Source of the DNA: Megamerina dolium | Taxonomy: Eukaryota; Arthropoda; Insecta; Diptera; Megamerinidae | Assembly (NCBI GenBank): GCA_963854835.1 | Contig: OY978530.1 | Location: 27,232,137 to 27,296,136 of the forward strand | DNA length: 64,000 nucleotides | Direction of reading: 5' to 3' | Part shown: piece by piece, positions 45,870 through 56,768 of the stretch | Position numbering within the stretch: position 1 is the stretch's first letter | Layout of the letters: each line of letters begins with the position of its first letter | Notes under the pieces: generated by a model | Databases searched by the model: none | What the model was told of the DNA's origin: nothing | Seen by the model: only the letters and a program-made list of their open reading frames with translations | Made by a program: the position numbers and the translations under genes

Positions 45870-47549
45870 AAAGCCCGGAGCCTCTTCTTGTCGTGATGGA
45901 AATGGGAATCTGGTTACAGATGTCCAGAGTGTACTGAGCCTATGGAGGGAACACTTCTCCACGTTACTGAATGGCGATGCTAAGAACAATTCCGCCAGTG
46001 GAGGAGATTGCCCGATAACCCCAATTACAGATGATGGTGTTGATGTTCCACCACCCGACTACGGCGAGGTTGAAACGGCCATTTTAAGGCTGAAGAACAA
46101 CAAAGCTGCAGGTGCTGATGGCCTGCCTGCCGAGTTGTTTAAGACCGGAGGCGATGAGCTGCTCACCCGCATGCACCAGCTCATAAGCAGAATATGGTCG
46201 GATGAAAGCATGCCTGATGATTGGAGGCTCAGTGTTCTCTGTCCTGTACATAAAAAAAGAGACCCCACAATTTGCGCCAACTACCGTGGAAGTCTCCTGA
46301 GCATCGCATACAAGGTTCTATCGAGCGTACGGTGTGAAAGGTTGAAGCCTATGCTCAGCAACCTGATTGGACCTTATCAGTGTGGCTTCAGACCTGGTAA
46401 ATCCACCATTGACCAGATTTTCACACTGCGCCAAATCCTGGAGAAGACCCAAGAAAAACAGATCGACACACACCACCTATTTGTTGATTATAAAGCCGCT
46501 TTCGACAGTCCGGTAAGGGATTACCTCTACGCAACAATGTCTGAGCTCGGTATTCCTGCAAAGCTCATTCGACTTTGTAGAATGACACTGCATAACTCCC
46601 GTTGTGCAGTGAAAATTGGGAAGGACCTCTCCGCACCGTTAATACCGAACGGGGTTTCAGACAAGGTGATTCGTTATCGTGCGACTTCTTCAATCTTATT
46701 ATGGAGAAAATAATACGAGCTGCTGATCTACGACATAATGGCACTATCTTCAACAAAAGTTTCATGCTGTTAGCGTATGCTGACGATATTGACATAATCG
46801 GCATGAACACGCGAGCAGACAGTGCAGCATTCTCAGAGTTGGAAAGAGAGTCGCATCGGATGGGTCTCACGGTGAACGAGGGCAAGACGAAGTATCTAGT
46901 GTCAACAAACAAAGAGTCCCGGCGTCTTGGACAGTACGTAACTGTTGACACTTTTGAAGTAGTAAGGGACTTTGTCTATCTTGGAACCAGCATTAACAGC
47001 AGTAATGACGTCAGCTTGGAGATCATGCGTAGGATAACTCTTGCTAACAGGTGTTACTTTGGGCTGAGTAAGCAATTGAGAAGTCGAGCCCTCTCTCGAA
47101 TAACGAAAACTACATTCTACAAGTCTCTCATCATGCCTGTCCTAACATATGGCGCTGAAGCCTGGACAATTTCCACCTCGGATGAGCGAATGCTTGGAGT
47201 TTTCGAGAGAAAAGTCCTACGCAAGATCTTTGGACCTATTTGCGTTGGTGGCGAGTACCGAATAAGGTACAACCATGAGCTGTACGTGCTATATTCCGAT
47301 ATTGACATAGTAAAGCGCATCAAAATCCAGCGGCTGCGCTGGCTAGGTCATGTCGAGCGAATGGAAGAACACGCTCCAGCTAAGAAGGTGTTATATTCGG
47401 AGCCCGCTGGAGGACGACGCAGACGAGGAAGACCAAACCTCCGGTGGAAAGACCAAGTACTGGAGAACCTGACGGCGCTTGGAATTTCTAACTGGCGCCA
47501 GCTAGCGAAGAACAGAGATGGCTGGCGAAGCATGTTATTTTCGGCCTAA
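45859..47549 (+). pseudogene. RTE reverse transcriptase and C-terminal domain of copy E
   Basis: Frame 45859-46713: AAGADGLPAELFKTGGDELL, QCGFRPGKSTIDQIFTLRQ and LFVDYKAAFDSPV (motif A). A one-base change near 46640 moves to frame 46602-47549: TERGFRQGDSLSCDFFNLI (motif B), LLAYADDIDIIGMNTR (motif C, intact), VNEGKTKYLVSTNKESRRLG, YGAEAWTISTSDERML, KIQRLRWLGHVERMEEHAP and GGRRRRGRPNLRWKDQV near the end. The WLGHV and RGRP motifs are hallmarks of the RTE clade. The polymerase core is complete apart from the frameshift. Confidence 0.93.
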
Positions 47550-47609
47550 ATCGATATTCGGTTGTTATGGCCACATAATTAAGTAAGTAAGAAGTTATGC
47601 AGCGACCAT

Positions 47610-48240
47610 TTGGTCTTCCTAGCATTCCTAATTTCGAAAATGGCTTTAATTTCCCTCGTAGGTCAATAACGATGATTCGACAAGGAGACTTCATCTAACA
47701 CCCTCCAGTTATAAATGTTATTAAATATAAATGCTCTGGTTAGAGTGAGATCTAGCACCTTCCCCCTGATTGCATTTACAAAAGTTGGTTCATTTCCCTT
47801 ATTTAACACCATGATGTTGTTAGTAGTAATGAAATGAAAAAGTTACTCACCTCGAAGTTTTGAGTCTGTGCTTCCCCATACCGTATGATGCGCATTTGCG
47901 TCGTAACACATCACCCATTGAAGATTCAGAGTGAGGCAGTAAACCATGAGCTGCTGGAGCTCCTGGGACACCACCTCCTCTGAATCGTCACCAGGAAGTT
48001 ACATGGAGGCCAGTACAATTGTCTTCGTCCTCTGGCACTGGGCACTTTTGCCTGTACCGCCACCAGATCACTTTGTAAGAGCTCTGAAATTGGAAAAAAT
48101 TTAACATTTTTGTTGATAAGTATCGGTGCCCTGGGTCGGTCAGCATTTATGTCGTAGATCAACTTACATGTTTTTGTCTACAGACCATTTATTTGTCCAT
48201 TTGCGACCCATGGTTCTTGGATGGCCACAAAGTCCAGACA
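47610..48240 (-). pseudogene. LOA endonuclease of copy 3, broken
   Basis: Blocks: GLWTKTCKLIYDINADRPRA and PILINKNVKFFPISELLQSD with LVAVQAK (48060-48180), a PGDDSEEVVSQELQQLMVYC-like helix (47920-48000) followed by MCYDANAHHTVWGS (47870-47920, metal-site motif). The region near 47603-47860 continues with NKGNEPTF-type and SDH-type pieces in broken frames until the RTE junction. Confidence 0.8.
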
Positions 48241-48259
48241 ATTTTATTCCACCATGGCA

Positions 48260-49790
48260 CTGAGTCTATATGAGGCTGCTATTGCCAGGTGGAGATTTAT
48301 TTGGAGACATTTGAGCTGGCTCCAATTGCCAGTTGGCATTCGAGGTGGAGCCTGGGATATTATTTCCCAGACTGGCCCCTTCAGACCTTACCACCTTTTG
48401 TGTTTTGCCAGGTTTCCCTGGCCTCCGGATCCTTGCGTTCCCATTTCCCGAGTCGACCAAAGAGCAGAGAGGGTTTTGGACGCCAAGCACTGATGTTGCC
48501 TTTCTCTACTATCGGTGCTGGCTTTGCGGTGCTGGAAACCGATTTCTGCTTTCGGCTATTTGTTTGAGCGCGAGCCGTCGCCGAGGCCGATGGTTGCTCT
48601 TTAGTAACAGTCTTAACTTTTTCCCTGTTACCCTTTAGTCTGGGTCTTAGCTGGGCACTGCCAAGGGTATAAAATTCGATACTGAGCCAGGGAAGTATCC
48701 GATAAAGATTTTGGCCTTCGGCACTTCTGCCTTATCCACAACATTTAAATAGTCTCCCTCCCATGGCTTCAGGGCTGGTACCATCTCTTTTAACCTGGCC
48801 ACACCATAGGGTGCAAAGGGGCTTCACCCGGCCACCACTGGACTCGTAGATCCTGTCGATGATGCAACTTTGCACCTTGCCAATTTCCTCCTTCATGGAG
48901 CGGACAGCCTCAGCCAGAGTAGGCTTCGAACAGGGAACGCCACAGGGGTGATTAGTGGAGCCACTTATTTAGAAGCTACTGCTACCACCGCCTCCATCTC
49001 CCCTCAGGCCTGCACAGTGGACGCAGTCGAAGGTACTGTTGATGGTCTGTCAACCTTACCCTCAGGTGGGATTTGCTTTGTCGGCTTGGAGCTCGATGTC
49101 GGAGTGGAACCATCCGATCGGTATCTTTTCGGGGTCGTCTGTCCGTTGCTTGTCGCAATGACTCCAGCAGGCTTTGCCGCCAAGGACCTTGCTGTTTCCA
49201 GCGGTATGGCCTTTGCAAGTAAAGCCTTTAGCCTCTAGCGTCCAGCCATGGACAGCTTCACCCTGTCGGTTTTAGTCTTCCTTTGGGAGAATGCATTCCT
49301 CCTCAGGGGTGATGTGAGGTCGAGCCGACTCCTGGCTAAGTTGAACGCCCATCTTCTCAAGACTGTCGGAAGACTGTCGACTGGTCTTGGTCCTTGTTCT
49401 CAGTGGATATGGGACCTGGTTCCCCCTTCCGCTGATCGTGGACTGTAATTTCGGTGACGTTTGGACCAAGTGCCCCCTTGTTCACTGCACTTTTTGGCTT
49501 TTAACCTCGTTTAGTACCTTTAAAAGTGTGCAGTTCATATTTTTGTTTACAAATTTAGAGTCCATAAGAGCTATTATTTGATTAAAACTTGCATTTTGGT
49601 AGCCTATGGGTGAACCCAAAGGGAAGGCAAATTGAAACCGTAGGTTCGCCAGACTCTGTACGGAGTTCGCTATTATGCCTGACTCTACCCCGTCAAGCAA
49701 GTTCGCAAGCATATCTGCTCCACCGCATTTTTAGGGAGTTAATTCAGGTCATTTATGAGTCGGTCCATGCCACAGACTTTCAAGACTAGG
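48260..49790 (-). pseudogene. LOA ORF1 (gag-like), broken
   Basis: Only fragments are readable: MDSKFVNKNMNCTLLKVLNE near 49500-49560; a middle part of low-complexity Ser/Lys/Arg composition; TLAEAVRSMKEEIGKVQSCI with IDRIYESSGGRVKPL at 48800-48930; and a polar tail (SASATARAQTNSRKQKSV) near 48540-48600 before the endonuclease frame. GC-richer than its surroundings. Assignment rests on position and on the TLAEA...GKV block. Confidence 0.6.
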
Positions 49791-49800
49791 CCTTAACAGT

Positions 49801-50711
49801 CTGTAGCATGAGCGGGCTCTGTGTGGGGAGTTTTTCTTCTCCCCCGCACGACTAGTCGGTAACCCAAATCTAGCAGAGACATGACCGTACTGAAAATGAT
49901 CTATTGGTCAGAAATAATAGCTGTACTTCCAATTTGCTAGTGTCTGGGCAGGTGACCTTTTTACTATCTGAGACGCTACAAAAGCCATTCGGACTGCTAT
50001 CAAGCCCTTAATAACTTACCAGGAATCGTAGTAAACTACCTTCAACCTGTGAGTCGTAGGTAGTACTTAGTCTACGTGCTGGACTATGGCACAGTCTTTC
50101 ATGTGCCATGTTCCAGCTCATATTAAGCCCCTACAGCACGACAAGGTGACTACCTGAGAAGTGGTAACTTAACATAGATGTATAAAAGAACTTACAATGG
50201 TGGACGTCATAGCGCAGCAGCAGCGTTCGTATTCGGTGGTAGTGGTAAAGCCGTGTATGTGTAAGTGGAACTATCGTTTTCTGACGGAGGCAACGACCAA
50301 CGTTGGGAGGTAACGGTGGAACCTCTGTAATGATTTTTCATTTGACGTTGTAACCGTTCTGGTAAAAGTTGGTGTGCCGGTACAGATGTTCAAGTGTATA
50401 TATATGGGTATCCAAGTTTTGTAGTGATTGGGTGAAGTGCGGTAAAGTAATGTTTGTGTCCGATGAAATCGGTGGTTTTGGTGTGTGTATGAAAGAGGAA
50501 TAGGTAATTATTTTTTGGATAATTGTTGATTTAAAACTATACATCTACTCACATGAGTATTGAGTGGTTGTAGTGTATATCCGAGGAGGCACGTCTGGAG
50601 AGCGGAGCCGCAGGGGACGCAGTAAGCCAAAAGCAAAAGAACAGAAGATATTTCAAAGTGGAGAAAAAATAATAAGATAAGTACCTAATTTGTTTAAATA
50701 TAGTTGTATGT
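49801..50711. other. Unassigned, partly GT-rich
   Basis: The first part may be LOA leader. The 50200-50560 part is G/T-rich on the plus strand (ggtggtagtggtaaag-like words) and has no coding similarity that I recognise. Confidence 0.45.
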
Positions 50712-51464
50712 GTGGGTCTTACCAATGACCATAGAGTTGCTCCTAGTGTAGGTGTGAATTTCACAACTCAGTTCCTAGTCAGTATATCAATACATCGATA
50801 CAGCTTTCAGTGCGTGTGTAAAGTGATTTTTAACTTTGCATTTTATTTACTTGGAGAATGCACTAGAGATATCACGATCGTATATACGGAACATGAACCA
50901 ATTTATGAAGTCAATGCAAACAATGATGCAAGAAATTATGAAAAATCAATCTATGTTACTCCACATATTGCTATCCAGACCATAAATACCAAGAGCCGTC
51001 TCAAGATATGCCACTGGAACTCTAACGGTTTCAGCCAGCACCGTTTGGAGCAAATTCAATTCCTTGAATTCAACCAGATAGACATACTGATGATATCTGA
51101 GATCCATTTCATTGACAAAAATTGTTACCGAATACCACATTACAAACTGTACACCACAAATCATACTCATGGTAACGCACGCGGAGGAACTGCAATATTG
51201 ATAAAAAGCAGAATAAAACATCATGTACAATTAACTGCAGGTATCCAGAAATATACAATTATAAAACAATTCAATAACAACATTGTCATATACACAACTC
51301 TTGTAGTGCAAACTCAGCATATTGTATATTGCGGTACCAAGACTGTGTATAGGTTAACCGTGAATTTATTCGCACCAATTTATAATAATGATGATTTTTG
51401 TTTTAGTAAGACAAAATATGTATATGTCCATAACTTGGTTTACAACATCCTTCCCTTCTCTTAG
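50712..51464 (+). pseudogene. Jockey-type endonuclease start in a 250-codon frame
   Basis: Residues about 97-180 are a Jockey endonuclease N-terminus: LKICHWNSNGFSQHRLEQIQ, DILMISEIHF (the ISE motif corresponding to the catalytic Glu), PHYKLYTTNHTHGNARGGTA and ILIKSRIKHH. The preceding 95 residues and the last 65 have no similarity that I recognise, and the metal-site and SDH motifs are missing. Likely a 5' fragment of a Jockey ORF2 with leader sequence that happens to be open. The start codon at 50712 is not supported by any motif. Confidence 0.7.
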
Positions 51465-51552
51465 GAACGAAAAATAATCATTATGAAATAATAATACAAT
51501 AATTTTTTTATAAGGAAAAAGTTAAAACTATGTATAGTTTGCGAAATTAGCT

Positions 51553-51790
51553 GCGTTTTTTTGCACGCGAGTTACAAAAGAACGCTCGTTTAATTGCAAA
51601 ATTGCATGCAAAGCAACAAGAAAAGTAAGCGACATTGCCTATTTTAACCGAGTTCAATTGCACTCGCTTATTAATCGACTGGAGTTATAGTGTTGCAAAG
51701 TAAAAAACAGCACTATTGTGAATAGGCTACTGGAATGTGCTTCGGAAATTTCAATAATACGTCTAAATATTTCAAATTGTGTTTATTGTA
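51553..51790 (+). mobile_element. MITE fragment (family of 56769-57236)
   Basis: Starts with the TIR (gcgtttttttgcacgcgagt...acaaaagaac) and shares gcaaagcaacaag, aagcgacat, accgagttcaattg, agtgttgcaaagtaaaaaac, agcactattgtgaataggct and actggaatgtgctt with the complete copy. Similarity stops near 51790 and the right TIR is missing. Confidence 0.85.
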
Positions 51791-52185
51791 TCGAATAATA
51801 CAACATGTACAATTTTGATAAGTTATTAATTTTAATAATCATTCACATGCACTAATTTATACTTAAAATTTCTACAATAGCTATATTCCCGATGCGAATA
51901 TAAAAAAAAATCATTGGAATTATGATTAAAGAAAACGAGCGCAGAATGGCACGATCTCGATACAATATCGTTAAGGACCGAATGAAAAAAAAACCATAAC
52001 ACATCGGTCGATCGTAGCACGAGCCGCGAACAACAAAAAACATAAAATAGTAATTTATGTGGAGAGTTGGGTTGCCGTATGGTAAGTATGAAATCCAGGT
52101 AAGTTTTAAGGTAAGGTATTTTTAATTCAAATAAAGGTAAGTATTATTAATTAATTTTATATTCAGTTTATTTCTTTTACTCCTT
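51791..52185. other. AT-rich spacer
   Basis: No coding similarity. It might include the LTR of the BEL/Pao copy that follows on the minus strand, but no TG...CA pair could be set. Confidence 0.45.
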
Positions 52186-52672
52186 TCATTCAGGGACTAA
52201 CCATATGGCTCGTCTAAAGGGATTTAGATATCGCGGCCCGGATGCACTCGTGATTAGTTGAGAGCATCTCGTAAACGAGACAATGAGCCGATCGCGTTCT
52301 CGATCGCTCGAGTTGTCCTCCGACAAACACTGGGGTGGGTGGGTTACGTTGGAGTCCGTGGCGGAGGTCCACTGATCCATGCCGGAGCCGGGATTCACCA
52401 CGGTGCATCGCACGTCCTCTGTGATGCCGTCTTTGTGGAGCACGATGAGTTCGCAAACGTCGGGGCTATTGGACGCTACTGCGATCCAGCGACCTCCGCC
52501 CAGTCGGGGACAAGACCGGATGAAGGAGCGAGCCAAGCAGTTGCGACAGTATCGATGCGCGCGCACCACATCTTCCCTTTGGTTCGGGTTCATTGCCAAA
52601 AACCCGCGGCAATACCGGAGCGCGTGAAGACGATGACACAGCTGGCACCGATGATGATCACTATGGGCGCAA
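52186..52672 (-). CDS. Zinc-knuckle ORF downstream of BEL/Pao pol
   Basis: An uninterrupted minus-strand frame. I begin it at 52672, just after a splice-acceptor-like tract (AATTCTCTCTTTCCAG, AG at 52674-52673); the open frame itself extends up to 52722. Key residues: RCQLCHRLHALRYC, then FLAMNPNQREDVVRAHRYCR and NCLARS, i.e. two CxxC-type pairs with interspersed His and Cys. The C-terminal half has no motif that I recognise. It is markedly GC-richer than its neighbours. It starts 95 nt beyond the pol stop, as in the copy at 8123. Likely an accessory retroelement ORF; the function is not known to me. Confidence 0.55.
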
Positions 52673-52769
52673 CTGGAAAGAGAGAATTGAAAAACTGAAT
52701 TTAGCTTAAGGGCTTGAAACAAACTCTTATAGCTGGAAAAATAAGATATTCTTTTTGGATATTAAGATT

Positions 52770-53090
52770 TTACGCGAACGGCAAAATACATAATTTTACT
52801 ATGGGCCGCTTGAGAACGTCCGATTTGGTCCGAATATCTGCGACGCGGATGTGGCCGTCAGATGAGTAGCGCTTCCGAGACTCCATTCGTTGGGGGGCAG
52901 CAGCTCATCCTTGATGGGCAGCAGCTCATCCTTGATGACCACCAGTTGACCTACTTCCAGTTCCTTTTAAGGGTGTTGCCATTTGTAGCGTTTGTGCAGA
53001 TCTTGTAGGTACTCAGTTTTCCATCTGCGGCTAAACTGGTGGTGAAGTGGCTTGAGTTTTTCCCATCGCAACGGAAGAATCAATTGGAAA
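52770..53090 (-). pseudogene. BEL/Pao pol C-terminal domain (copy 2)
   Basis: Minus-strand fragment: RWEKLKPLHHQFSRRWKTEY, LQDLHKRYKWQHP, LEVGQLVVIKDELLPIKDEL (with a short duplicated LLPIKDE) and LPPNEWSLG, then KRPIVKLCILPFA before a stop at 52770-52772. This is the post-integrase domain typical of BEL/Pao. Everything upstream of it is missing; at 53090 it joins a different RTE element. Confidence 0.83.
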
Positions 53091-53094
53091 AAGG

Positions 53095-54890
53095 ACAGTT
53101 CAACCAAATAATAAATCAAGAAAATACAAACCATGGTTTTGCCAAATTACCCACGACGTTTACAAGCTGGTATGAAATAACGTAAACACCACTATTGACA
53201 ATATAAAAAAACAAAACTGGGAAAGATTTTCGGCAAGCAAGAAACACGACTTTTATGGTACTCAAAACAAAAATCTGGAACATATTTCATCAATACCAGT
53301 CAAGTAGTGCGAAGTGTATTTCCTGCAACTTTATGAAAACACAGCATCAGAAAACTTAGAAAGAGTAATAAATCCACCGAACATGAGTGGTATTATTACC
53401 CCTACTTTTGTTATAACGAAAGAGGACGTAGAACAGAGTATTGCCAAACTTAAAAACAGAAAGTTTCCGGGGCCAGATCAAATTACAAAGGAAATGATAA
53501 AGTACGGTGGAGAAAATCTCTTTTCGGATTTAACTAATTTTATTAACCTTATTGTGCAAAACCGCACAATCCCTTCGGCGTAGAAGCATAGCTACACGAT
53601 TCCTATCTCCAAAAAAGGTGATAAGAAACTGTTAGACAGCTACAAGGGAATTACATTGATTATCTTTGTGCTAAAACTTTTTATTTAAATATTAGCTAAC
53701 TATATTGCGGAAACTGGCATAGCAGAAGAGCAATAAGGATTCAGACGAAACAGATCGACAATAGTATCTTGCGCTAACTCTTCAAAAAGGCTAATGAATA
53801 CAAAAAATCAGTTCTTTTTATGTTTTATCGACCTGAAAAAAGCATTTAATAAGGTTTTGCTCAAAAACGTAATTAAAATTCTTGAAAAACGCAATATTGA
53901 CAACAATGTTCTAGCAATAATTAGAAATCTCAACACCAAACACCACTTCCGCTAAGACTGAAAATGAAATATCAACCCCAATACCGGTGACAACAGGGAT
54001 AAGACAAGACGACTGCTTAAGTCCTATTCTAATCAATCTGATTATGGACGATATAATATCTGCTGTAAAATCTACACGGGAAAGAGGATTTTTGCTGGGA
54101 AATGAAGTCAAGATAATGTGCTACGCCGATGTCGCAGTTATAATGTCGGGCAACAAAGACGACTTTCAGTGTATGTTATGTGCCTTCGAGAAAGCTGCAT
54201 CTGCATTTAATATGCAGATATCGGTAGCCAAGACGAAGAGCAAGACAATATCTAAACAGCCGCTTAGGTATATAGAAAGAGTATCGAGCAGCTTATGGAA
54301 TTCTGCTACTAGGGTACGATAATTACATCATCGAAAGAATTAACAACCAAAGTCAAAAACCACATGAATCAAGCAGCTCGAATCTCTGGATGCTTATGCG
54401 ATGTAATATGGTGAAATAAGCATCTAAGCTTCTAAGTTCTAAGCTTAAAAGGCAAAGTCCGAATTTATAAAGCATGGGTTCGACCAGTCCTCACTTGTAC
54501 TGTGGAAACCCGAGCAGATACAACTGCAACACAACAAGCAATGAACAAGGTTGAGATGGCAACATTGCGATCAATCACAGGCCATACTCGCAGACATTTT
54601 ATGAGAAACGAAGAGATTAGACGGATACGCGACACACGAGACATTGTTAGGTGGAGACGAAGACGAAGAAGTGAGTGCAAAAATCTTGTGCTACGTATGC
54701 CCGACAATAGGTTGGCTAAATCTGTAATGACGGGAAACCGATGACTACGAAGCCACCTGGACGCCCTCCCAAACGCTGGAATGAATGTTGGACAGCTTTA
54801 CCGATAACTAATATATTATTTTTTTTTACGTATAGCCCAAACAAATTGTTGAAGAAAAGGATTTAATCCTATAATAAAGAAGAAGACTTA
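53095..54890 (+). mobile_element. Second RTE-type LINE family, 5'-truncated
   Basis: Plus-strand LINE of another family: linker from 53095, reverse transcriptase 53314-54322, C-terminal part to about 54790, then a 3' end with ggatttaatcctataataaagaagaag, a short (aag)n tail. The C-terminal PPGRPPKRWNECW block resembles the RGRP motif of RTE elements. Distinct in sequence from the family at 44738. Confidence 0.83.
53314..54790 (+). pseudogene. Reverse transcriptase of second RTE family, catalytic Asp lost
   Basis: Frame 53314-53583: ITKEDVEQSIAKLKNRKFPG, PDQITKEMIKYGG. Then TIPISKKGDKKLLDSYKGIT, a GFRRNRSTIV block and FLCFIDLKKAFNKV (motif A) in the following 250 bp with stops. Frame 53987-54322: VTTGIRQDDCLSPILINLIM (motif B with G to D) and IMCYADVAVIMS, where the catalytic YADD has become YADV. 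Frame 54502-54744: ETRADTTATQQAMNKVEMAT and RRIRDTRDIVRWRRRRRSE. Inactive. Confidence 0.85.
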
Positions 54891-55223
54891 CTAAATACCT
54901 AACGGCTAGACTCAAGGATGTAACATATAATATTCACACCTAAACCGAAGCTCTTAAATGTTGCATGTCCTTTCGGGACTATAGCCTGATAATAAAACAG
55001 GGTTAATTATACTTGCACTTTCATGTCTTCCCTTTATTTCTTCTTTTCACTTTAAATTAAAATTACTTCTTTCACTTATACTGGAGGGCCTCGTAAGGAT
55101 CGCAGTATTTACACTTCACTATTCAAGTAAGCTGGCAGCTTATATAAAGATAAAGGTTTTGCTTGTATTTGAACATGATTTTGCGCCATTGGCGGAGCGA
55201 TACTCCACGATTTTGAGCAAAGC
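54891..55223. other. Spacer, no gene seen
   Basis: No similarity recognised; contains cctttcgggactatagcctg-like words only. Confidence 0.5.
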
Positions 55224-55583
55224 AGAGCTGCGCGTGGGTGCCGTAGCTCAGTGGTTAGTGTGTTGGCCTTCTGATCTGTAGGTCGTGGTTCAATCCACGG
55301 CTCATGCATAACAAATTTAATATCGAAAAGATTTTTCTTTCGAACGGTACTCACCTGTCGGCAAGCAATTGGCAATTCTTCCGACAGTAACAACTTGCCA
55401 TGAAAAAGCTGACAAAGCTCAGAAAAAGTCACAAGGGTTCTGCCATTCGGAACCAGCTAAAATAAGTAGGTCCCTTCTAATACTGTCCAAAATTTAACAC
55501 ACGCAACAGTAACGGAAGAGAAGCTCTAGCAATGAGCACTTCGGGGCCTTAAGTGCCACATATTTATTTTTTAGAGCTGCGCG
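55224..55583 (+). mobile_element. tRNA-derived SINE (copy c), complete with target duplication
   Basis: Reference copy for the family. The element is 55235-55572. The head GGGTGCCGTAGCTCAGTGGT is followed by the B-box-like TGGTTCAATCCACGG at about 55295, the spacing of an RNA polymerase III internal promoter in a tRNA. The body has no coding frame; the 3' end is T-rich (cacatatttattttttt). Flanked by perfect 11-bp duplications agagctgcgcg at 55224-55234 and 55573-55583. Related copies lie at 8262, 18628 and 6591. Mobilised in trans by some LINE. Confidence 0.93.
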
Positions 55584-56768
55584 GACGTCGCTTTGACCCC
55601 TGTATTGCCCACTTTGGCTCCTAGTAGTTTGAGAAAACTGGTAAAAACGTAGTTGTAAAACTTCTCCTCGGACCGCAGTAGCATTCAAATACCGCTGGTG
55701 TCGTCGTTGTGCCTGGTGGAGACTCGAACACAGAACAGATAAGCCCCACTCCTAAAGGAACCAAAAAATACAAATTGCTTTTGCCCACTTTTGAAAACAC
55801 CATACCTGTAGGATATCTCACAATTTTTTTTATATAAAAAAAAAATATGTTTCAACTTACAAAATTTGTTTTGAGTTAAGCAGAGCTCGATGTAAAAAAA
55901 TTATTAAATTAAAACTTTTCTATGCGCAATGTTCCTTTCAAATAGAAGTTTTTTGAAGTAAAACGTCTTATACAGCGGTATCGCATATGGAGTGTGAAAT
56001 TTTTAAAACAAATTTCGTTACATGAGAAAGAAGAAAGATATAGCATAGAAAAAGGGAGAATGAGAAAGAAGGCGACGTATGCACAACGATACAAAGCGAT
56101 ATAAACTGTGTGTGTTGAGGGAGAGAGAGAGAGAGAGAGAGCGAGAGTATAATATTAGGCAAATACATACTCGTTCCTTTCTTGTACAAGAAATATTCCA
56201 CATATTTGATTCGAAGTTATATGTTTTTTTTTTCTTTAAAATAAATTAAAAAGAACGCGACGTATTCACAACTATACAAGGCGATAGAGTAAGCATAAGC
56301 AAGCGGGGTCATGCATGCTTCACAGTCTGATAGCAACTAACAATATTTTTGCTTTGTGCTTTGCCCGCATTTAGACACAAAACATTTGCATCAAATACAT
56401 TTTCAATTCTCTTTTGATGTTTCGCCGATTTTACACCGGCAAAAGTGTTTTTCGGCGACATGTGAACTCCTTTTTTATGTTTCCTTAATGTTTGACATTG
56501 CGAACAGTGTTCGGATGTAAACAATTTTAAAGAAGTAAAAGATTAAACATTATAATTTATTTCTATTGTGTAAACAAAAATATCGGTGTTTTCATTGTTA
56601 CACATGTAAAACTATTTAAAAAATCGCTTATCAAAATTAAATCACAAATGTATGTACTTACATTTACTCGTATAGTATACGAGTATCAAAAGATAAACTT
56701 TTGGGAACTTGTTTATGTGTGTACTAAAGAGCTGCGGGAATGTATGTGATTTTCGAATGATTTTAACT
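55584..56768. other. Spacer with short direct repeats and (GA)n
   Basis: No gene. Contains a (GA)n tract at 56119-56147; a 35-bp direct repeat gcgacgta(t/c)... at about 56070 and 56257; and a segment around the palindrome tttcttgtacaagaaa (56178) that recurs near 57341. The GA tract gives open L/S-rich frames that are not genes. Confidence 0.6.

Larger units (their letters stand above)
44738..47590 (+). mobile_element. RTE LINE copy E, best preserved, with 13-bp target duplication
   Basis: 5'-truncated at the start of the endonuclease; intact 3' end with GGCCACATAATTAAGTAAGTA tail. Exact 13-bp duplications agaagttatgcag occur at 44725-44737 and 47590-47602, the last base of the tail overlapping. 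It lies inside LOA copy 3. Only three frame changes (about 45075, 45868 and 46640) disrupt the coding sequence, so this copy is the best template for describing the family. Confidence 0.95.
47591..49800 (-). mobile_element. LOA-like LINE copy 3, 5' portion (ORF1 and endonuclease)
   Basis: Minus strand, joined to 43198-44737 once the RTE is removed. It holds ORF1 remnants (49790-48260) and the endonuclease (48240-47610). The 5' boundary is not sharply defined; sequence up to about 50160 may be leader. Confidence 0.8.

Noticed and set aside
52258..52698. 146-codon plus-strand frame opposite the zinc-knuckle ORF
   Set aside because: It is the antisense shadow of a GC-rich frame; it has no motif, while the minus-strand frame has the Cys/His pattern shared with 8123.
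55690..55740. tggtggagactcgaac as a primer-binding site or B box
   Set aside because: It resembles the complement of a tRNA 3' end, but no LTR ending CA precedes it and no A box or SINE body accompanies it.
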